Shown piece after piece: positions 36,581-50,823 of a stretch of DNA of 64,000 nt. Below the pieces are notes generated by a model. It saw nothing but the letters and a program-made list of their open reading frames with translations. It did not search any database and was not told the DNA's origin. Every line of letters starts with the position of its first letter. Within the stretch, counting starts at the first letter, position 1. Where the stretch lies: positions 124,001-188,000 of the forward strand of contig JADGKB010000012.1 in assembly GCA_027604185.1 (NCBI GenBank), given 5' to 3'. The translations under genes were made by a program, and so were the position numbers. Source of the DNA: Boothiomyces macroporosus (Eukaryota; Chytridiomycota; Chytridiomycetes; Rhizophydiales; Terramycetaceae).

Positions 36581-38789
36581 ATGGACAGTAATCTAATCAA
36601 GACAGGTAACGCAATTTTCTCACTGTTAGTCAACCAATTGCAAGAGGCATTCTCAAACGTTGGTGTTGCCAATCCAATTGACTTGCCTCAAGTAATATCT
36701 CGTTAATTCAGATCACAGTCGTAGGTTCACAAAGTTCAGGAAAGAGCTCTGTCCTGGAAAACATTGTTGGAAAGGACTTTTTGCCTAGAGGTACCTTGGA
36801 CTAACATTAGGCTCTGGAATTGTCACTAGAAGACCACTCTGTCTGCAATTGGTCAACAAACCAGTAATTGAAGGCCAATCTATTCCTGAAGAATACGGAG
36901 AGTTCTTGCACTTGCCTGGAAAGAAATTCACTGATTTTGAAGAGATTCGTGCAGAAATTGAAAAGGAAACTGACAGAACAACATCTTCAAGAGTCGGCTT
37001 ATCTCCAGATCCAATTTACCTAAAGATTACCTCACCAAACGTACTCACATTAACTCTGGTTGATTTGCCTGGTATTACCAAAGTACCAACTGGTGATCAA
37101 CCTAAAAACATTGAACAACTGATCAAGGATATGATTATCAAATTCATTTCAAAGCCTAACGCCATTATTTTAGCGGTCACTCCTTCAAATGCAGATATCG
37201 CCAACTCTGATGGTTTAAAGCTGGCTAGAGAAATCGATCCTGAGGGTCTTCGAACTATTGGTGTGATGACAAAAGTAGATTTGATGGATCCTGGCACAGA
37301 TTTGATTGATATTCTTTCTGGAAGAATTATTCCGCTTAGAATGGGTAAGTAACGTCTAATTATAGGTTATGTACCTGTTGTAAATCGTGGACAAAGAGAT
37401 ATCGACAACAAGAAAAAGATTTCTTCAGCGTTAGAAGCAGAAAAGAACTTTTTTGAAAATCACCCTGCTTATAGATCAAAGGCGCAATATTGTGGTACCC
37501 CTTTCTTGGCTCAAAAGTTGAATACTGTACTCTATTGCTAAATTTAGATCTTAATGCACCACATTAGAACAACTTTACCGGAAATTAAGGCAAAGATTTC
37601 CTCAATGCTTTTGAAATATAGTCAAGAATTGACAGCACTCGGGGATCCAATGGGCTTGGATGAAAGTGGTATGCAAGCAAATATGGTCTTGAATGTCATT
37701 ACTGAATTTACCAGCGAATATCGCACGATCATCAGCGGTACAGCCAATGATATTTCAAGTGATGAGCTGTCTGGTGGTGCCCGTATTAGCTTTGTATTTC
37801 ATGAAATCTATGCTTCTGCCATTCGCTCAATGGATCCTTTTGACCAAGTAAAGGATGTAGATATTCGAACTGTCCTCTATAACGCATCTGGGTCTGCACC
37901 ATCTTTGTTTGTTCCTGGAGCCGCATTTGAAATTTTAATCAAACAACAAATCAAAAGACTTGAAGACCCTAGCATCAAATGTTGTGCCATGATCTATGAC
38001 GAATTGGTGAGGATTCTTACTAGATTACTGCAGAAGCCTACTTTCAAGAGATTCCCAAAGCTTCGCGAGAAATTCTATACCGTTTGCATCAACTTTTTCC
38101 AAAAATGTTTGCAGCCAACTCAAAAGCTCGTGACTGATATTATAAAGTAGATTATTTGCTAATTTAGCTCTGAAGTATCATATATCAACACTGCACACCC
38201 AGATTTCATTACTGGCCAGAGAGCGATGGCAGTCGTCGCCGAAAGAATGACTGCAAAAAAGAATCCTCCTGCTATTATGGATACATTACAAGGAAAGAAT
38301 CCAAATGATAAGCCTAAACCTCCTCCTCCATCTTTGCAACAAGCTGCTGCGTTAACCCGAGACTCTAACCAAGAAATAATCGATCAAACCAACCAGGGAT
38401 TCTTTGGAAGCTTTTTCAAACAGAAAACTGTTCCTGGCGTACTTTCTCAAGTAATCATTTATTAATATTAGCCGCCTTCTCTATTGAAACCATCAGGCAA
38501 CCTTTCTGAACGTGAGCAAATGGAGACCGAAGTAATTAAGCTTTTGGTAATGTCTTATTTCAACATTGTGAAACGCTCATCAGCCGATTTAGTCCCAAAA
38601 GCAATCATGCTCAACCTGGTACAGTATACCAAGGACGAGCTGCAACGTGAGCTATTGACAGAATTGTACAAGAAAGATAGCTTTGAAGAAGATTTGAAAG
38701 AATCTGAACATGTAGTCGCTAGAAGAAAGGAATGCAAGAACATGATTGAGGCATTAAAGAGAGCAGATCAAATTGTCAACAATGTCTAG
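36581..38789 (+). CDS. VPS1: Dynamin-related GTPase, Vps1 type
   Basis: 686 residues over eight exons (introns 36606-36629, 36692-36711, 36791-36810, 37345-37365, 37527-37547, 38147-38167, 38451-38471). GTPase motifs: GSQSSGKS (P-loop), DLPG, TKVD; middle domain; then a GTPase effector domain ([24 protein letters not shown]). No PH or Pro-rich domain, so it is of the Vps1/Dnm1 class; [20 protein letters not shown] and [10 protein letters not shown] fit Vps1 best. Expected to act in vacuolar and peroxisomal membrane fission. The first intron is 24 nt and frame-neutral; removing it gives LIKTVNQLQ, the family N-terminus. Confidence 0.92.
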
Positions 38790-38886
38790 GTTATATAATA
38801 AAAGTTTGTGATTACTATTCAGAAACGTTCAAAGGCTGTGGTGCACGAGGACCACTGTAGGATAAAGATCCAACTTTGTGAATGTC

Positions 38887-40295
38887 CTATTTATTTTGCC
38901 TAATCTTGATTTTACCATTTTCCAGCCTTGCTTCAACACCAAACTCTTGAAGATTGTCTTCAATTCCCACCGCTTCCATACCATCTATCAATTCTTGATT
39001 TTCTTTATTGTCTTGCAGCATATTCCTGATACAAAAGACACTGATTTCACGAACATCTATGGTAAATCAGTATTTACATGGATTCAAATCATCAATTTGA
39101 CAATTCGATAATATAATTGGTAATACAGGTTGAAACTTTGTTAATATCAGTTACCTTTTTTTGATAGTCTCTGTTGTTGAATACGAGATTTGATATAATC
39201 TTTATAGTGTGATATTTGAACTTGTATAGCGGATGATTAACCATCGATTGATTATTCTGTTTTAAATCCACTTTTGGAGATATCTTTTCCAGCACTTGCA
39301 AGACGTCTGCATTAGCAATGTTTACATGAAAGTGACTCGCATAGAATATCTGAATCTTGTGGAATCCTTTCACTGATGATGCACCAGTATTGTAGAATGT
39401 AGAAGGCGAGAAGAAGTGTATTATTAATGCTTTTATCAACTTGTGTAAAGTCTTGCACTTGTTCCACTGTTCCCACGGAATTTTTCAATTCCTTTATCAA
39501 AAACATGCCCGTGTTGGGCATTTTTAGATCTTGAAGGTCTGATTCAGAGTGGAATATCCCATCTAGCACTTTTAGTAAGCATATCTGAAGTTGAATATCC
39601 TGGATTCCTTCCCAGCTTTCTGCAAGTTTATCAAGCTCTAGGAACCCAGTTAGTATAGCAATTGATAGTTCAAAGCATATATCCTGGTCGTCGTTAACAT
39701 ACTCGTGGCTGACTTTCAGTATTGAGTTCAAGATTGCATTCGCATTACTGCTTTCAAACAGAAGCCTGGTGGCTTGTCTATCGTTGTGCGTACAGTTGTA
39801 TATTCCAATTAATGTGCTTTTTAGAGTCTTTGGATCATTGCTAGTTAATCCAATTAAAAGCAACTTTGAAGCTATGATATGTGGCCACAAAACCTTTTGT
39901 GTTGTATGGTTGTCTGTCATCAAGTTATTCAGCATCTGAATACCCATTCGAATAGCTGGCGGATCCGAAATCAATTCGATAATTTGAATGCTTCGTTTCC
40001 AAATTCCTGACTCTACAAATTGTTCCTGATTCGATTTCACTTGCGCACTTTGATTCCTTATCAATTCAAATAAGCGGAAAATAAACTGGATATGCTCTAG
40101 CTCCACACTATTCAAAAGTAATTGGAGAGTAAAGTAGTATTCAGTTTCCGATAGCGGTCTTGAATCAGGGTTCTTTAGTAACACCGCATTATGTTTCTTT
40201 AATTCTATTGCTGCGTTTGAATAGTTGTATTGTTCGTTTTTTACTGGAATATTTGTATTTTGGGACAAGTATTGAAATATTTTAATGATATTCAT
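38887..40295 (-). CDS. ATXN10: Ataxin-10 family protein
   Basis: 449 residues, four exons (introns 39307-39325, 39136-39154, 39057-39077). An all-helical, armadillo-like protein whose C-terminal domain reads PIILSNCQIDDLNPYVREISVF then IRNMLQDNKENQELIDGM, matching the Ataxin-10 C-terminal block (CxxDDxNPxxREWxxxxxRNLxxxNxxNQ). Yeast Ctr86 is the fungal member; animal ATXN10 is linked to centrosome and cilia proteins. After the TAG stop the same frame stays open for 23 more codons to a second TAG. The N-terminal two thirds are weakly conserved. Confidence 0.72.
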
Positions 40296-40357
40296 AAGAA
40301 AAACAAAAAAAACATTAGCTCCTCTGCAGGAATATTCAAGCAAAAAGTACGAATTTA

Positions 40358-41317
40358 TTAAACGTCGGTATGGACAGAAGCCATATCCCATTCGCTAGTG
40401 GTTTTGGAGGATTTCAAATCAACAACAGACAAGGAATCCATTTGTACTTCCTCCTCTTCTGGCTCTGGGGCTGGCGGATAAACGGATTGGTAAAGATCCA
40501 ATTCAGTGTCATTATTGTACAGCACATTTTGATCATGCTGTTGCTGGATTTCCAAATCAGCTTCGGGGTTATAGTAACTTGACAATGCAGAAGAACCAGA
40601 TTCAGATAAAGCTAGTTTCAAAGTTTCATGGGTTGATAATAGTTGCTTCTTGTAGTCATTATTCATGATATTGTCAGCGTCTGACAATAACTGAGTGGAT
40701 CGCTCATATTCTTCAAGAAGAGATAATCGCTTCTGGATAGCTTGTCTTTCAGCAGAAATCCAGGTCAATTCGCTTGTTGGATTAGTAACGGAAGCCTGCG
40801 CAGTTTCAACATTGGTTTCTTTGTCCGATACGACAGATACATTGCTTGGAGCAGGAACAGGATCTTCCTTTAGATCAATCAATGGGGCATTCATAGTGGT
40901 TTTTTCAAGTGGTTCCACAACTGTCTCTTGAAGCAACTTCTCCAATGCTTCTTCACGATTATTATTCTATCATTAGGGATAAATACAGTATCTTTGAGTG
41001 CTCGTACTATAGATCCATGAGCAAATCCCATTTCGGAAAACTGGCACATTAATTCGGTGTCTGGAACAAACGGTTCTACATTAGCTGCTCTTACTTTTAC
41101 GGTGTCGCAACCCTTCAAAAATGTCATCATTTTGCTTATATTCCTGCTTGTATTCTTTGTATTCTCTCTTTTGTTCTGAATACTGGTGCTGCTGTTGACG
41201 TTGGAAATGTTCGTCAATTAAAACAAATCCAACCGTAAGAACTACCGCAACGCAAACGGTAGTGATTCCGATAGCCTTTCGTTAATTTATCGCTACCTGC
41301 AACACTGGAATAGTCAT
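40358..41317 (-). CDS. Membrane-anchored UBA-domain protein
   Basis: 299 residues, four exons (introns 41276-41296, 41076-41094, 40967-40986). An N-terminal membrane span (AIGITTVCVAVVLTVGFVLI) follows seven residues, then a Gln/Lys-rich helix and a UBA-like domain (LMCQFSEMGFAHGSIVRALKDT, REEALEKLLQE) that is complete only after the last intron is removed. The rest is acidic and Pro-rich with helices (AERQAIQKRLSLLEEYER). The architecture recalls ER ubiquitin-handling proteins such as Cue1, but I do not recognise a specific orthologue. The start is taken at MTIPVLQ; upstream in-frame Mets would run into the shared promoter with the next gene. Confidence 0.6.
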
Positions 41318-41499
41318 TGGATTTTTCAAACTTGGTGACTCTTTCAGCCTTATTTTTAAACTTCTTTGCAGCCACACTACAGCCACACAGTTCGGCTCCA
41401 CTGTCCCAAAGTTTAAGCGTAAACTAGGGTTTTGAAAGCTTAAAACCTTAATTTCCAATATCAAGCTATATCAATTGCCAAATTCTTTTTTTTCGTTTC

Positions 41500-43865
41500 A
41501 TGTGGTCAACCCGGAAGCAGTCAAGTCTGATTGCTGCCATCAATCGAGATGAATATCAGCTCAATGACATTGTGAAACTCAGGATCACAGCAGGGACACA
41601 GCTGAAATTTGTGCAGGAAATCATTCAGTTATTAATTCAAAAAAATAGTTACAACGATGTTGAAAAGTTGTTGGTAATATTTGAAAATTCTGAAAAGGAT
41701 ATTGTTGGCAGTTTCTGTTTTGATTTGCTCGACAAGCTCTTGAATACTCCAGTTTTCATGAAGTTGATCAGCCTGGCATGCCATTTAATTACAAAGAATA
41801 TTACTAATAAGCTATTGCTGTATGAAAATAACCCATTGGTGATAAAGATATCCTCAAAGATGAACCAAAGTACTGTTGAAGATCAAATCAAGATTTTGGA
41901 ATTGTTATTCAGGATTTCAAAAAAGAATACATATATGCTTCCTGGAATGGAAAGAATCGACGGGGCTAACTTTTTAGAATCTGCGAGAGAGTTTGTGAAC
42001 GTTTACAATGAACAAGAAAAAATTGAACTGTGTAGTATAAATGCGAGTGTATCAATGTTTAAAGAAGTAAGTCAATCTAACTCCAGGATGTATTGATTAA
42101 TTAACAAAGAATTCCAAAATTGACCTTTCGGATTCAATTATAGACTGCAACAAAACCCATTTGAAAATTTTACATTCTATTTCTATTCAATATGATGAAA
42201 TTACTGAATACCACTGCAACGATAATTTGGTTCAAATTAGGGTAAACAGATTAGATTACAAATCAATTAACATGTCATCGAGAGACTCTAATCTTTTACA
42301 AAAGATCCTACAAAAAAAGAATGTTAATTATCTCAGTAGCAAAGGCTCTTTCTCTACTTGTTTGATTAATCGCACAGAAGGGAAAAAGGAATTTAATGAA
42401 AACTGGATATCTGAATCAGTTTTTGATTTAATGCATGTAAACGATAAATGTAAGAGCTCACCAGAAGATGGTGTTGGGAATAGCACTCTTGGCTCTCATG
42501 TAGAAAAAGATGTCTTTGAAATTGATAATGTTTCTCCAATCAAACAAAAGAATCAAGGTGCAATTCTTTTTTTATACTAGAATTATCAATAGATTCATCA
42601 ATATTTTCAGACAATGATTCAGATAGCGAATATAAACCGTCGCAGACAAACAAATCCAGCAGGACTAACCTCAAAGGAAAGAAGACTATAAAACCACGCA
42701 ATTCAAATATTGAACCTGGACCAAAAGAATGCAAGCTGGAATCATTGCAAAAAGAGAATAGCTCAATGAAATTATTCAATAAAGTCTCCCATGAAATGCC
42801 TGGGAACAGTCATTTGAACAGCACTCTGGACAATTCCAAAGACATATCATCAAACCCTATTAAAGGAGAATCTGGTAAACCAATCACAGCCAATACTATG
42901 GAAAAAATGAATTGGGACAATCAGACTACAAGCTCTTTTCGAAACAACAATCAAAGTTGTATTGGAGATAAACTGAAGGCCAAAAGAAGTCTACCTGCAA
43001 AGAAACGTGGCCGAGTAACAAAGAAGGTCCAATCATCCAAAAAGCCCAAAGCCCCAAACAAAAAAGATCCACCAAAGATTGTACAGGATGTAAGTTCAAA
43101 TAATACCACAAATCCAGTCCAAGTTGGACATGTGTTTACTGGTGACATGATTGGTCCAAAAACCCAATTGAACCAAATTCAACCGATGCAAGCAACAGAT
43201 CAGGAAATACATCCAAGAACTCCTTCGGTAACTCCCTTCCAATCCTCACAAGTGCAGGTGCTTCAAAAACTACCTCCAATCGCAACACCAGTAGTAAATC
43301 CCATTTTATCTCGGAATCGACCCACAAAGACTTCCACTATCAAGATATCCCAAATACTCAAAAATAACCCACCTCCGTCGTTTAGTAAAAGAACCAAAGA
43401 ACACGGTCAAGTTTCTATCAAAAAGTTAAAGTGCACCCCACTAGCCAAAGTCATCCATCCAGTTCACCATTCACCACACAGCGAATATCAAATCAACTCG
43501 CCGACAATTAAAAGAGATAATACAACCAGTAAAGCCCTGGGACTAAAACAAGAAACAACACCAGTTAACAAAAAAGCTGTTCAATTAGATTTCTCAATCA
43601 CCCCAAATTTCAATCCACCAATTATTTCAGAATATGAACTGTCACGAATTGCCCATGAAATCTCAAAGGTATCCAAATTTAATCAGAGGTGTATCAAGCA
43701 TACGTTGAAAACGCAATGAAAGAAGTATACAGCAGGGTGCAAGCCATCGAACAAGATAAGACCATTGTTTCAAAGATTAAAGATCATGTTGGAGAACGAA
43801 TTGAAAAAACATTGGACTTGAAGAAATCGTTGGAACGAATTTGTAATGAAATTAAATCATTATAA
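41500..43865 (+). CDS. Possible SYCP2-like chromosome axis protein
   Basis: 759 or 760 residues (introns 42067-42109 or 42067-42086 plus 42090-42109, 42558-42580, 43669-43688). The N-terminus is helical and armadillo-like (QLLIQKNSYNDVEKLLVIFENS), followed by a beta-rich segment (ILHSISIQYDEITEYHCNDN), a long Lys/Ser/Pro/Asn-rich disordered middle with basic patches (KRSLPAKKRGRVTKKVQSSK) and a short C-terminal coiled coil. This order resembles SYCP2/Red1 meiotic axis proteins, but similarity is too weak to be sure. A generic nuclear scaffold is equally possible. Confidence 0.4.
42067..42109 (+). other. Two abutting introns around a 3-nt exon, or one 43-nt intron
   Basis: Two perfect-looking 20-nt introns, gtaagtcaatctaactccag and gtattgattaattaacaaag, flank the triplet gat (42087-42089). 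Splicing both adds one Asp between FKE and NSKIDLSD; splicing from the first donor to the second acceptor skips it. Both keep the frame, and retention of either meets a stop. Confidence 0.6.
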
Positions 43866-43882
43866 TTAATATAATTGCTTCA

Positions 43883-44635
43883 TTAAAAGATTAATGCTAA
43901 AAGTACGGCCAAAGTTGCATTTAGCCCTTTCATATCCTTGTACAAATCACCCCACTTTTGGCTTCCACATAGTAAACTTTGAAACGGAGCAAGGCTAGTA
44001 TCTTTGTAAAACTGCTCGTCATAGTCTCCTTTATCTCCTCTTTTGAATCTATAATCTTGATGTGCTCCACCGATAAAGGCAAAGGCCAATGGCATGGCAA
44101 ACATGATGGCGCTAGAAACAAAGGGTGTTGTCAATGCAAATGAAAATGAAAACAGCCCTAGTGACATCAAAGCGGGATGTCTGGTAACTCTTTTCCAACC
44201 ACTGATGGCGTCTGCATTCTTGTCAAAGTTGAAATCCATAGGACATCTAGCAACTATTTTAGGACTTGGAACTTTATCCGTTTGAACTACAGCATAAGCA
44301 ACTGGAGTTTGTAGTTTTGGAAACAATTGCGAGAATCCTACCAAGCCAATTATCCTTAGTGCAATTGATGGTATTCTCATTAGCTTTGACGACATTGCTG
44401 AGTGTAACCTCGGATAGTACTGGGAAAACAATGGCCCGTTATTCCTGTATTTCAGAAATCCATACGCAATTGAACCACAGGCAACAGTGGATAGAGAGTT
44501 GTAAATTCGATGGTAATTGTCATCCCCAATCGACTCGATAATTTCCTTTCTGTTGTGCGATAGAATCAAGTTTTCCGAAATGAATCCAACCCATCCAAAT
44601 AAAATGAGTTTGGTTGCGGGATGTCGAAATGCCAT
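43883..44635 (-). CDS. NnrU-family-like membrane protein
   Basis: 250 residues in one exon with about six hydrophobic segments. The stretch VTRHPALMSLGLFSFSFAL followed by a Tyr/Asp-rich loop (GGAHQDYRFKRGDKGDYDEQFY) resembles the TRHPxLxxxxLxxxxH region of the NnrU family, which includes plant zeta-carotene isomerase and bacterial denitrification-linked proteins. Biochemical function outside those groups is unknown. It is intronless and stops 17 bp from the convergent gene. Confidence 0.5.
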   Translation of the reverse strand: MAFRHPATKLILFGWVGFISENLILSHNRKEIIESIGDDNYHRIYNSLSTVACGSIAYGFLKYRNNGPLFSQYYPRLHSAMSSKLMRIPSIALRIIGLVGFSQLFPKLQTPVAYAVVQTDKVPSPKIVARCPMDFNFDKNADAISGWKRVTRHPALMSLGLFSFSFALTTPFVSSAIMFAMPLAFAFIGGAHQDYRFKRGDKGDYDEQFYKDTSLAPFQSLLCGSQKWGDLYKDMKGLNATLAVLLALIF

Positions 44636-44661
44636 TTAACTTTTTATTGAAAAAAAATCAT

Positions 44662-45374
44662 TCACAATTCATCCTTTTGACTAATCAACCCGTCGTATAC
44701 ACTGGAAATCTTTTCATAATCTAGTACTTTGAACCATGCAGCAACGTAAGCCTTTCGCTGATTTTGGTAGCTCAAATAATACGCATGTTCCTTGATTAAT
44801 AATAAATTACCCACACATCTAGAGCTATAACGATTTGAGGGCCAAGGTTAGCATATCCAGGTGCGAATTGAGGAATGTCCTGATTAGGCGTGGTGACTAT
44901 TTCCAATTTCGCAGTTGAAGGAATCCATACTAGGAATACCCACCCAGATCCAAACACCGACATGGCTTTCGCTTCAAATATAGATTGAAATTCTTCAAAA
45001 GATCCAAAGGTTTTTGATACCGCTTTGTAAAAATTTGAAGTTTGGTCTAGCTTTGGATTTGGACTGAGTGTTTCAAAGTAGTATTTATGATTGATGAATC
45101 CACCTCCGTTGTTGCGAATCGCTACTCCATCTTTGAATTTTCCTTTGGCTATATCTGTTAGCAAAGATATCAAATCTGAATAACCTTCCACCGATTGGAG
45201 TGCTGCATTCAAATTATCCGTGTATGCCTTAAAGTGCTTTGAATGGTGCAATTCCATGGTTTTGGCATCCAAGTATGGTTCAAGTGCATCATATGGGTAA
45301 GGCAACGATGGTAACTGGAATTGAAGTGCTGAAGCAAACACACTGCCAAGCAGAAGCAACGCTTGAAAAAACAT
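44662..45374 (-). CDS. Secreted Fe/Mn superoxide dismutase
   Basis: 230 residues, two exons (intron 44791-44810). The Met of MFFQALLLLGSVFASA starts a clear signal peptide; an upstream TTG-led extension is ignored. The four metal ligands are present: His in LHHSKHF, His in NHKYYF, and Asp and His in DVWEHAYY, which is completed by the intron removal. Fe- or Mn-use cannot be settled. A secreted or vacuolar Fe/Mn enzyme, rather than the usual mitochondrial one, suggests defence against host or prey oxidants. Confidence 0.9.
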
Positions 45375-45441
45375 GAAAACATTTTTCAATTAAATTTTGT
45401 CTTTTATTCAAAAATAATGCAACATGAGGTTAAGCGATAAT

Positions 45442-47361
45442 TTAATCGACTTCTTCGACAGTTGGGCCATCAGCACCTGGGCCAGATGGTGGGTAACCAC
45501 CAGGAGCACCACCGGATGGAACACCGCCAGCACCGTAGATCTTGGACATGATTGGGTTGGCAACCTTTTCAAGTTCTTTTTGGTGGTGTTCGAATTCTTC
45601 CTTGGTAGCTTCTTGGTTTCCGTCCAACCAGGAGATGGCAGAGTCAATAGCTGATTCAAGTTTCTTTCTATCGTCACCCTTGAGTTTAGAAGCAAGCTTT
45701 TCGTCTTGGATGGTGTTACGGAGGTTATAAGCATATGATTCAAGAGCGTTCTTGGCTTGGATACGGTGAGCAGCAGCTTCATCTTCAGCCTTGTATTTTT
45801 CAGCTTCAGCAACCATACGTTCGATATCTTCCTTGGAAAGACGGCCTTTGTCGTTGGTGATGGTGATCTTGTTGGATCTTCCGGTGGTCTTGTCGGCAGC
45901 GTTGACGTTCAAGATGGAGTTGGCGTCGACATCGAAAGTAACTTCGATTTGTGGAACACCACGTGGAGCTGGTGGGATACCAGTCAATTCGAATTTGCCA
46001 AGCAAGTTGTTGTCCTTGGTGCGAGCACGTTCACCTTCAAAGACTTGGATCAATACACCAGGTTGGTTGTCAGCATAGGTGGAGAAGATTTCAGACTTCT
46101 TGGTTGGGACAGTGGTGTTACGTTTGATAAGAGGGGTGAAGACACCACCAGCGGTTTCAATACCAAGGGAAAGTGGAGCAACATCCAACAACAACAAGTC
46201 TTGGGTCTTTTCAGAGGTATCACCAGTCAAGATGGCAGCTTGGACAGCAGCACCGTAAGCAACAGCTTCGTCAGGGTTGATGGACTTGTTTGGTTCCTTT
46301 CCGTTGAAGAAGTCAGTGACCAACTTTTGGATCTTTGGAATACGTGTAGAACCACCGACCAAGACGATTTCGTGAACAGAGTTCTTGTCCAATTTAGAGT
46401 CACGGAGACACTTTTCGACAGGTTCAAGAGTACCACGGAAAAGATCAGCGCAAAGTTCTTCGAAACGAGCACGAGTGATGGAGGTGTAGAAGTCAATACC
46501 TTCGAACAAAGAGTCAATTTCGATAGAGGTTTGAGCAGCAGAAGAAAGGGTTCTCTTTGCACGTTCACAAGCGGTTCTGAGACGACGGAGAGCACGCATG
46601 TTCTTGGAGAGATCCTTCTTGTGCTTGCGTTTGAATTCTTCAACAAAGTGGGCAACAAGTCTGTTGTCGAAATCTTCACCACCCAAGTGAGTATCACCGT
46701 TGGTGGCCTTGACTTCAAAGATACCGTCTTCCATGGTCAAGATGGAAACATCAAAAGTACCACCACCCAAATCAAAGATGAGGACGTTCTTTTCACCAGA
46801 GGATTTCTTGTCCAAACCGTAAGCAATAGCAGCGGCAGTTGGTTCGTTGATGATACGGAGAACGTTGAGACCGGCAATGATACCAGCATCTTGGGTGGCT
46901 TGACGTTGAGAGTCGTTGAAGTAAGCTGGGACGGTGACAACAGCGTCCTTGACGGTTTCACCGAGATATGCTTCAGCGGTTTCCTTCATCTTTTGCAAAA
47001 CCATGGAGGAGATTTCTTCTGGGGTGAATTTCTTGGTTTCACCCTTGTATTCGACTTGAATGACTGGCTTTCCACCAACATTGATGACGGTGAAAGAAAA
47101 GTGCTTCATATCAGCTTGCACTTCTGGATCATCGAATTTACGACCAATCAAACGTTTAGCATCGAAAACAGTGTTGGTTGGGTTCATGGCAGTTTGGTTC
47201 TTTGCAGCATCACCAATCAAACGCTCAGTATCTGAGAAGGCGACGTATGATGGAGTGGTACGGTTACCTTGGTCATTGGCGATGATTTCAACACGATCGT
47301 TTTGCCAGACACCTACACAGGAGTAGGTTGTCCCTAAATCAATACCTACAGCTTTTCCCAT
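45442..47361 (-). CDS. HSP70: Cytosolic HSP70 (Ssa type)
   Basis: 639 residues in one exon. Starts [17 protein letters not shown] and ends EEVD, the signature of cytosolic HSP70 that binds TPR co-chaperones. All three family signatures are present ([37 protein letters not shown]). Codon use is strongly biased (many TTG, AAG and ACC codons), as expected for high expression. No introns, in keeping with heat-induced expression when splicing fails. FES1, an HSP70 nucleotide-exchange factor, is encoded at the end of the window. Confidence 0.98.
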   Translation of the reverse strand: MGKAVGIDLGTTYSCVGVWQNDRVEIIANDQGNRTTPSYVAFSDTERLIGDAAKNQTAMNPTNTVFDAKRLIGRKFDDPEVQADMKHFSFTVINVGGKPVIQVEYKGETKKFTPEEISSMVLQKMKETAEAYLGETVKDAVVTVPAYFNDSQRQATQDAGIIAGLNVLRIINEPTAAAIAYGLDKKSSGEKNVLIFDLGGGTFDVSILTMEDGIFEVKATNGDTHLGGEDFDNRLVAHFVEEFKRKHKKDLSKNMRALRRLRTACERAKRTLSSAAQTSIEIDSLFEGIDFYTSITRARFEELCADLFRGTLEPVEKCLRDSKLDKNSVHEIVLVGGSTRIPKIQKLVTDFFNGKEPNKSINPDEAVAYGAAVQAAILTGDTSEKTQDLLLLDVAPLSLGIETAGGVFTPLIKRNTTVPTKKSEIFSTYADNQPGVLIQVFEGERARTKDNNLLGKFELTGIPPAPRGVPQIEVTFDVDANSILNVNAADKTTGRSNKITITNDKGRLSKEDIERMVAEAEKYKAEDEAAAHRIQAKNALESYAYNLRNTIQDEKLASKLKGDDRKKLESAIDSAISWLDGNQEATKEEFEHHQKELEKVANPIMSKIYGAGGVPSGGAPGGYPPSGPGADGPTVEEVD

Positions 47362-47499
47362 TTTTCAGTAGATTATAAAGTTGCTCCCAATTTTTTTTTT
47401 CAGTTTATATGCACCAGATGTGGCTTTGAAAGAATCGTTAGGAAGGTATTGGAAGAGTCGAAAAAAAACTGGATGAACCCAAAATTCTCCTTGCATTGA

Positions 47500-47613
47500 G
47501 AATATTCTAATTGGTTATGCCACTGCTGCATTGATTTTTCCCGCCTGAACGATCGGATACGACTTTACTGTAAGATTGAGGATGATTGCTGATCGTTCCT
47601 CGATATTCACGAA
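47500..47613 (-). promoter_or_regulatory. Heat-shock elements and CCAAT box upstream of HSP70
   Basis: Inverted GAA/TTC units typical of HSF sites: GAATATTC at 47500-47507 and TTCACGAA at 47606-47613, with further isolated TTC units. A CCAAT (minus strand, 47510-47514) lies beside the first. They sit 140-250 bp upstream of the HSP70 start, in a 309-bp gap with no coding support. Confidence 0.6.
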
Positions 47614-47670
47614 ACCCGCTTTTAATACTGGCTAAAAATGAAAAATCTTGTGTCAATGTCACTCTTTAAT

Positions 47671-50154
<2,484 letters not shown>

Positions 50155-50184
50155 GAATATAATTAAACATTAAGAGTATTATAT

Positions 50185-50823
50185 TTAATCGTCGTCACTA
50201 TCCGGTTCGGCAAACTGAATAATTTTTTGTATTTCAGGAAGCTTTAACACTTCTAAAATTAATACTGATTACTAGATTGACTTAATCGCTTCTCCAACAT
50301 CCAGGTAGGGAAATCTTCGCCTTCAGTAATACCATCAAATCCAAGTAATCTCATTAGCCAATCTATACCTATCAACGCCAATTCCGTTTACAAATGAAAT
50401 TATACAAGGTAAAACTTTGATTTCCATTCGATCTACCAAAAACGGAACATTCTCTACATCAACTTTAACAAATCTAGTTTGCGGATGTAATCGTGCCAAT
50501 TTATCCAAATGTTTGTCCATCGTCGCACATTTCTTGAAATCCTTGTGCGAAAAGTGAATCACACATTTCTCTGTTGAAGTTGTCATCAGCATCAACTGCT
50601 TTTCATCCTTGAACACTTGAAGCGACCCATATCCCATACTCTTTTGCTTTTGAAGTGCGATTCTATTGTTATTAAACGGTTACTCTTTCTTGATCTGCTG
50701 CATCCTGTTTTCCCTCATTGCATCCATCAAATGGTCGTCATCCTCTTCTAATTCTCTAAAAAGTTGATCTTCATCGATTTCTCTAATTTTTAAATTTTCA
50801 GATTACTCTTCAGCGCTGTTCAT
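50185..50823 (-). CDS. TXNDC9: TXNDC9/PLP1 phosducin-like thioredoxin-fold protein
   Basis: 184 residues, five exons with a 17-nt first exon (introns 50783-50806, 50663-50683, 50350-50368, 50253-50272). An acidic N-terminal helix (LEEDDDHLMDAMRENRMQQ) leads to a thioredoxin fold (CVIHFSHKDFKKCATMDKHL, KVLPCIISFVNG) without a CxxC active site, then LLGFDGITEGEDFPTWMLEKRL and an acidic tail. The family assists the CCT chaperonin in folding tubulin and actin. It converges on katanin with 30 bp between stops. Confidence 0.88.

Noticed and set aside
42926..43327. Short hydrophobic minus-strand frames within the SYCP2-like gene
   Set aside because: Complement of the Lys/Pro-rich disordered region; no start context or introns.
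45757..47235. 492-codon open frame on the plus strand opposite HSP70
   Set aside because: It is the known antisense shadow of HSP70 caused by strong codon bias; the Ser/Val/Asp-rich translation has no domain and the minus-strand gene is certain.
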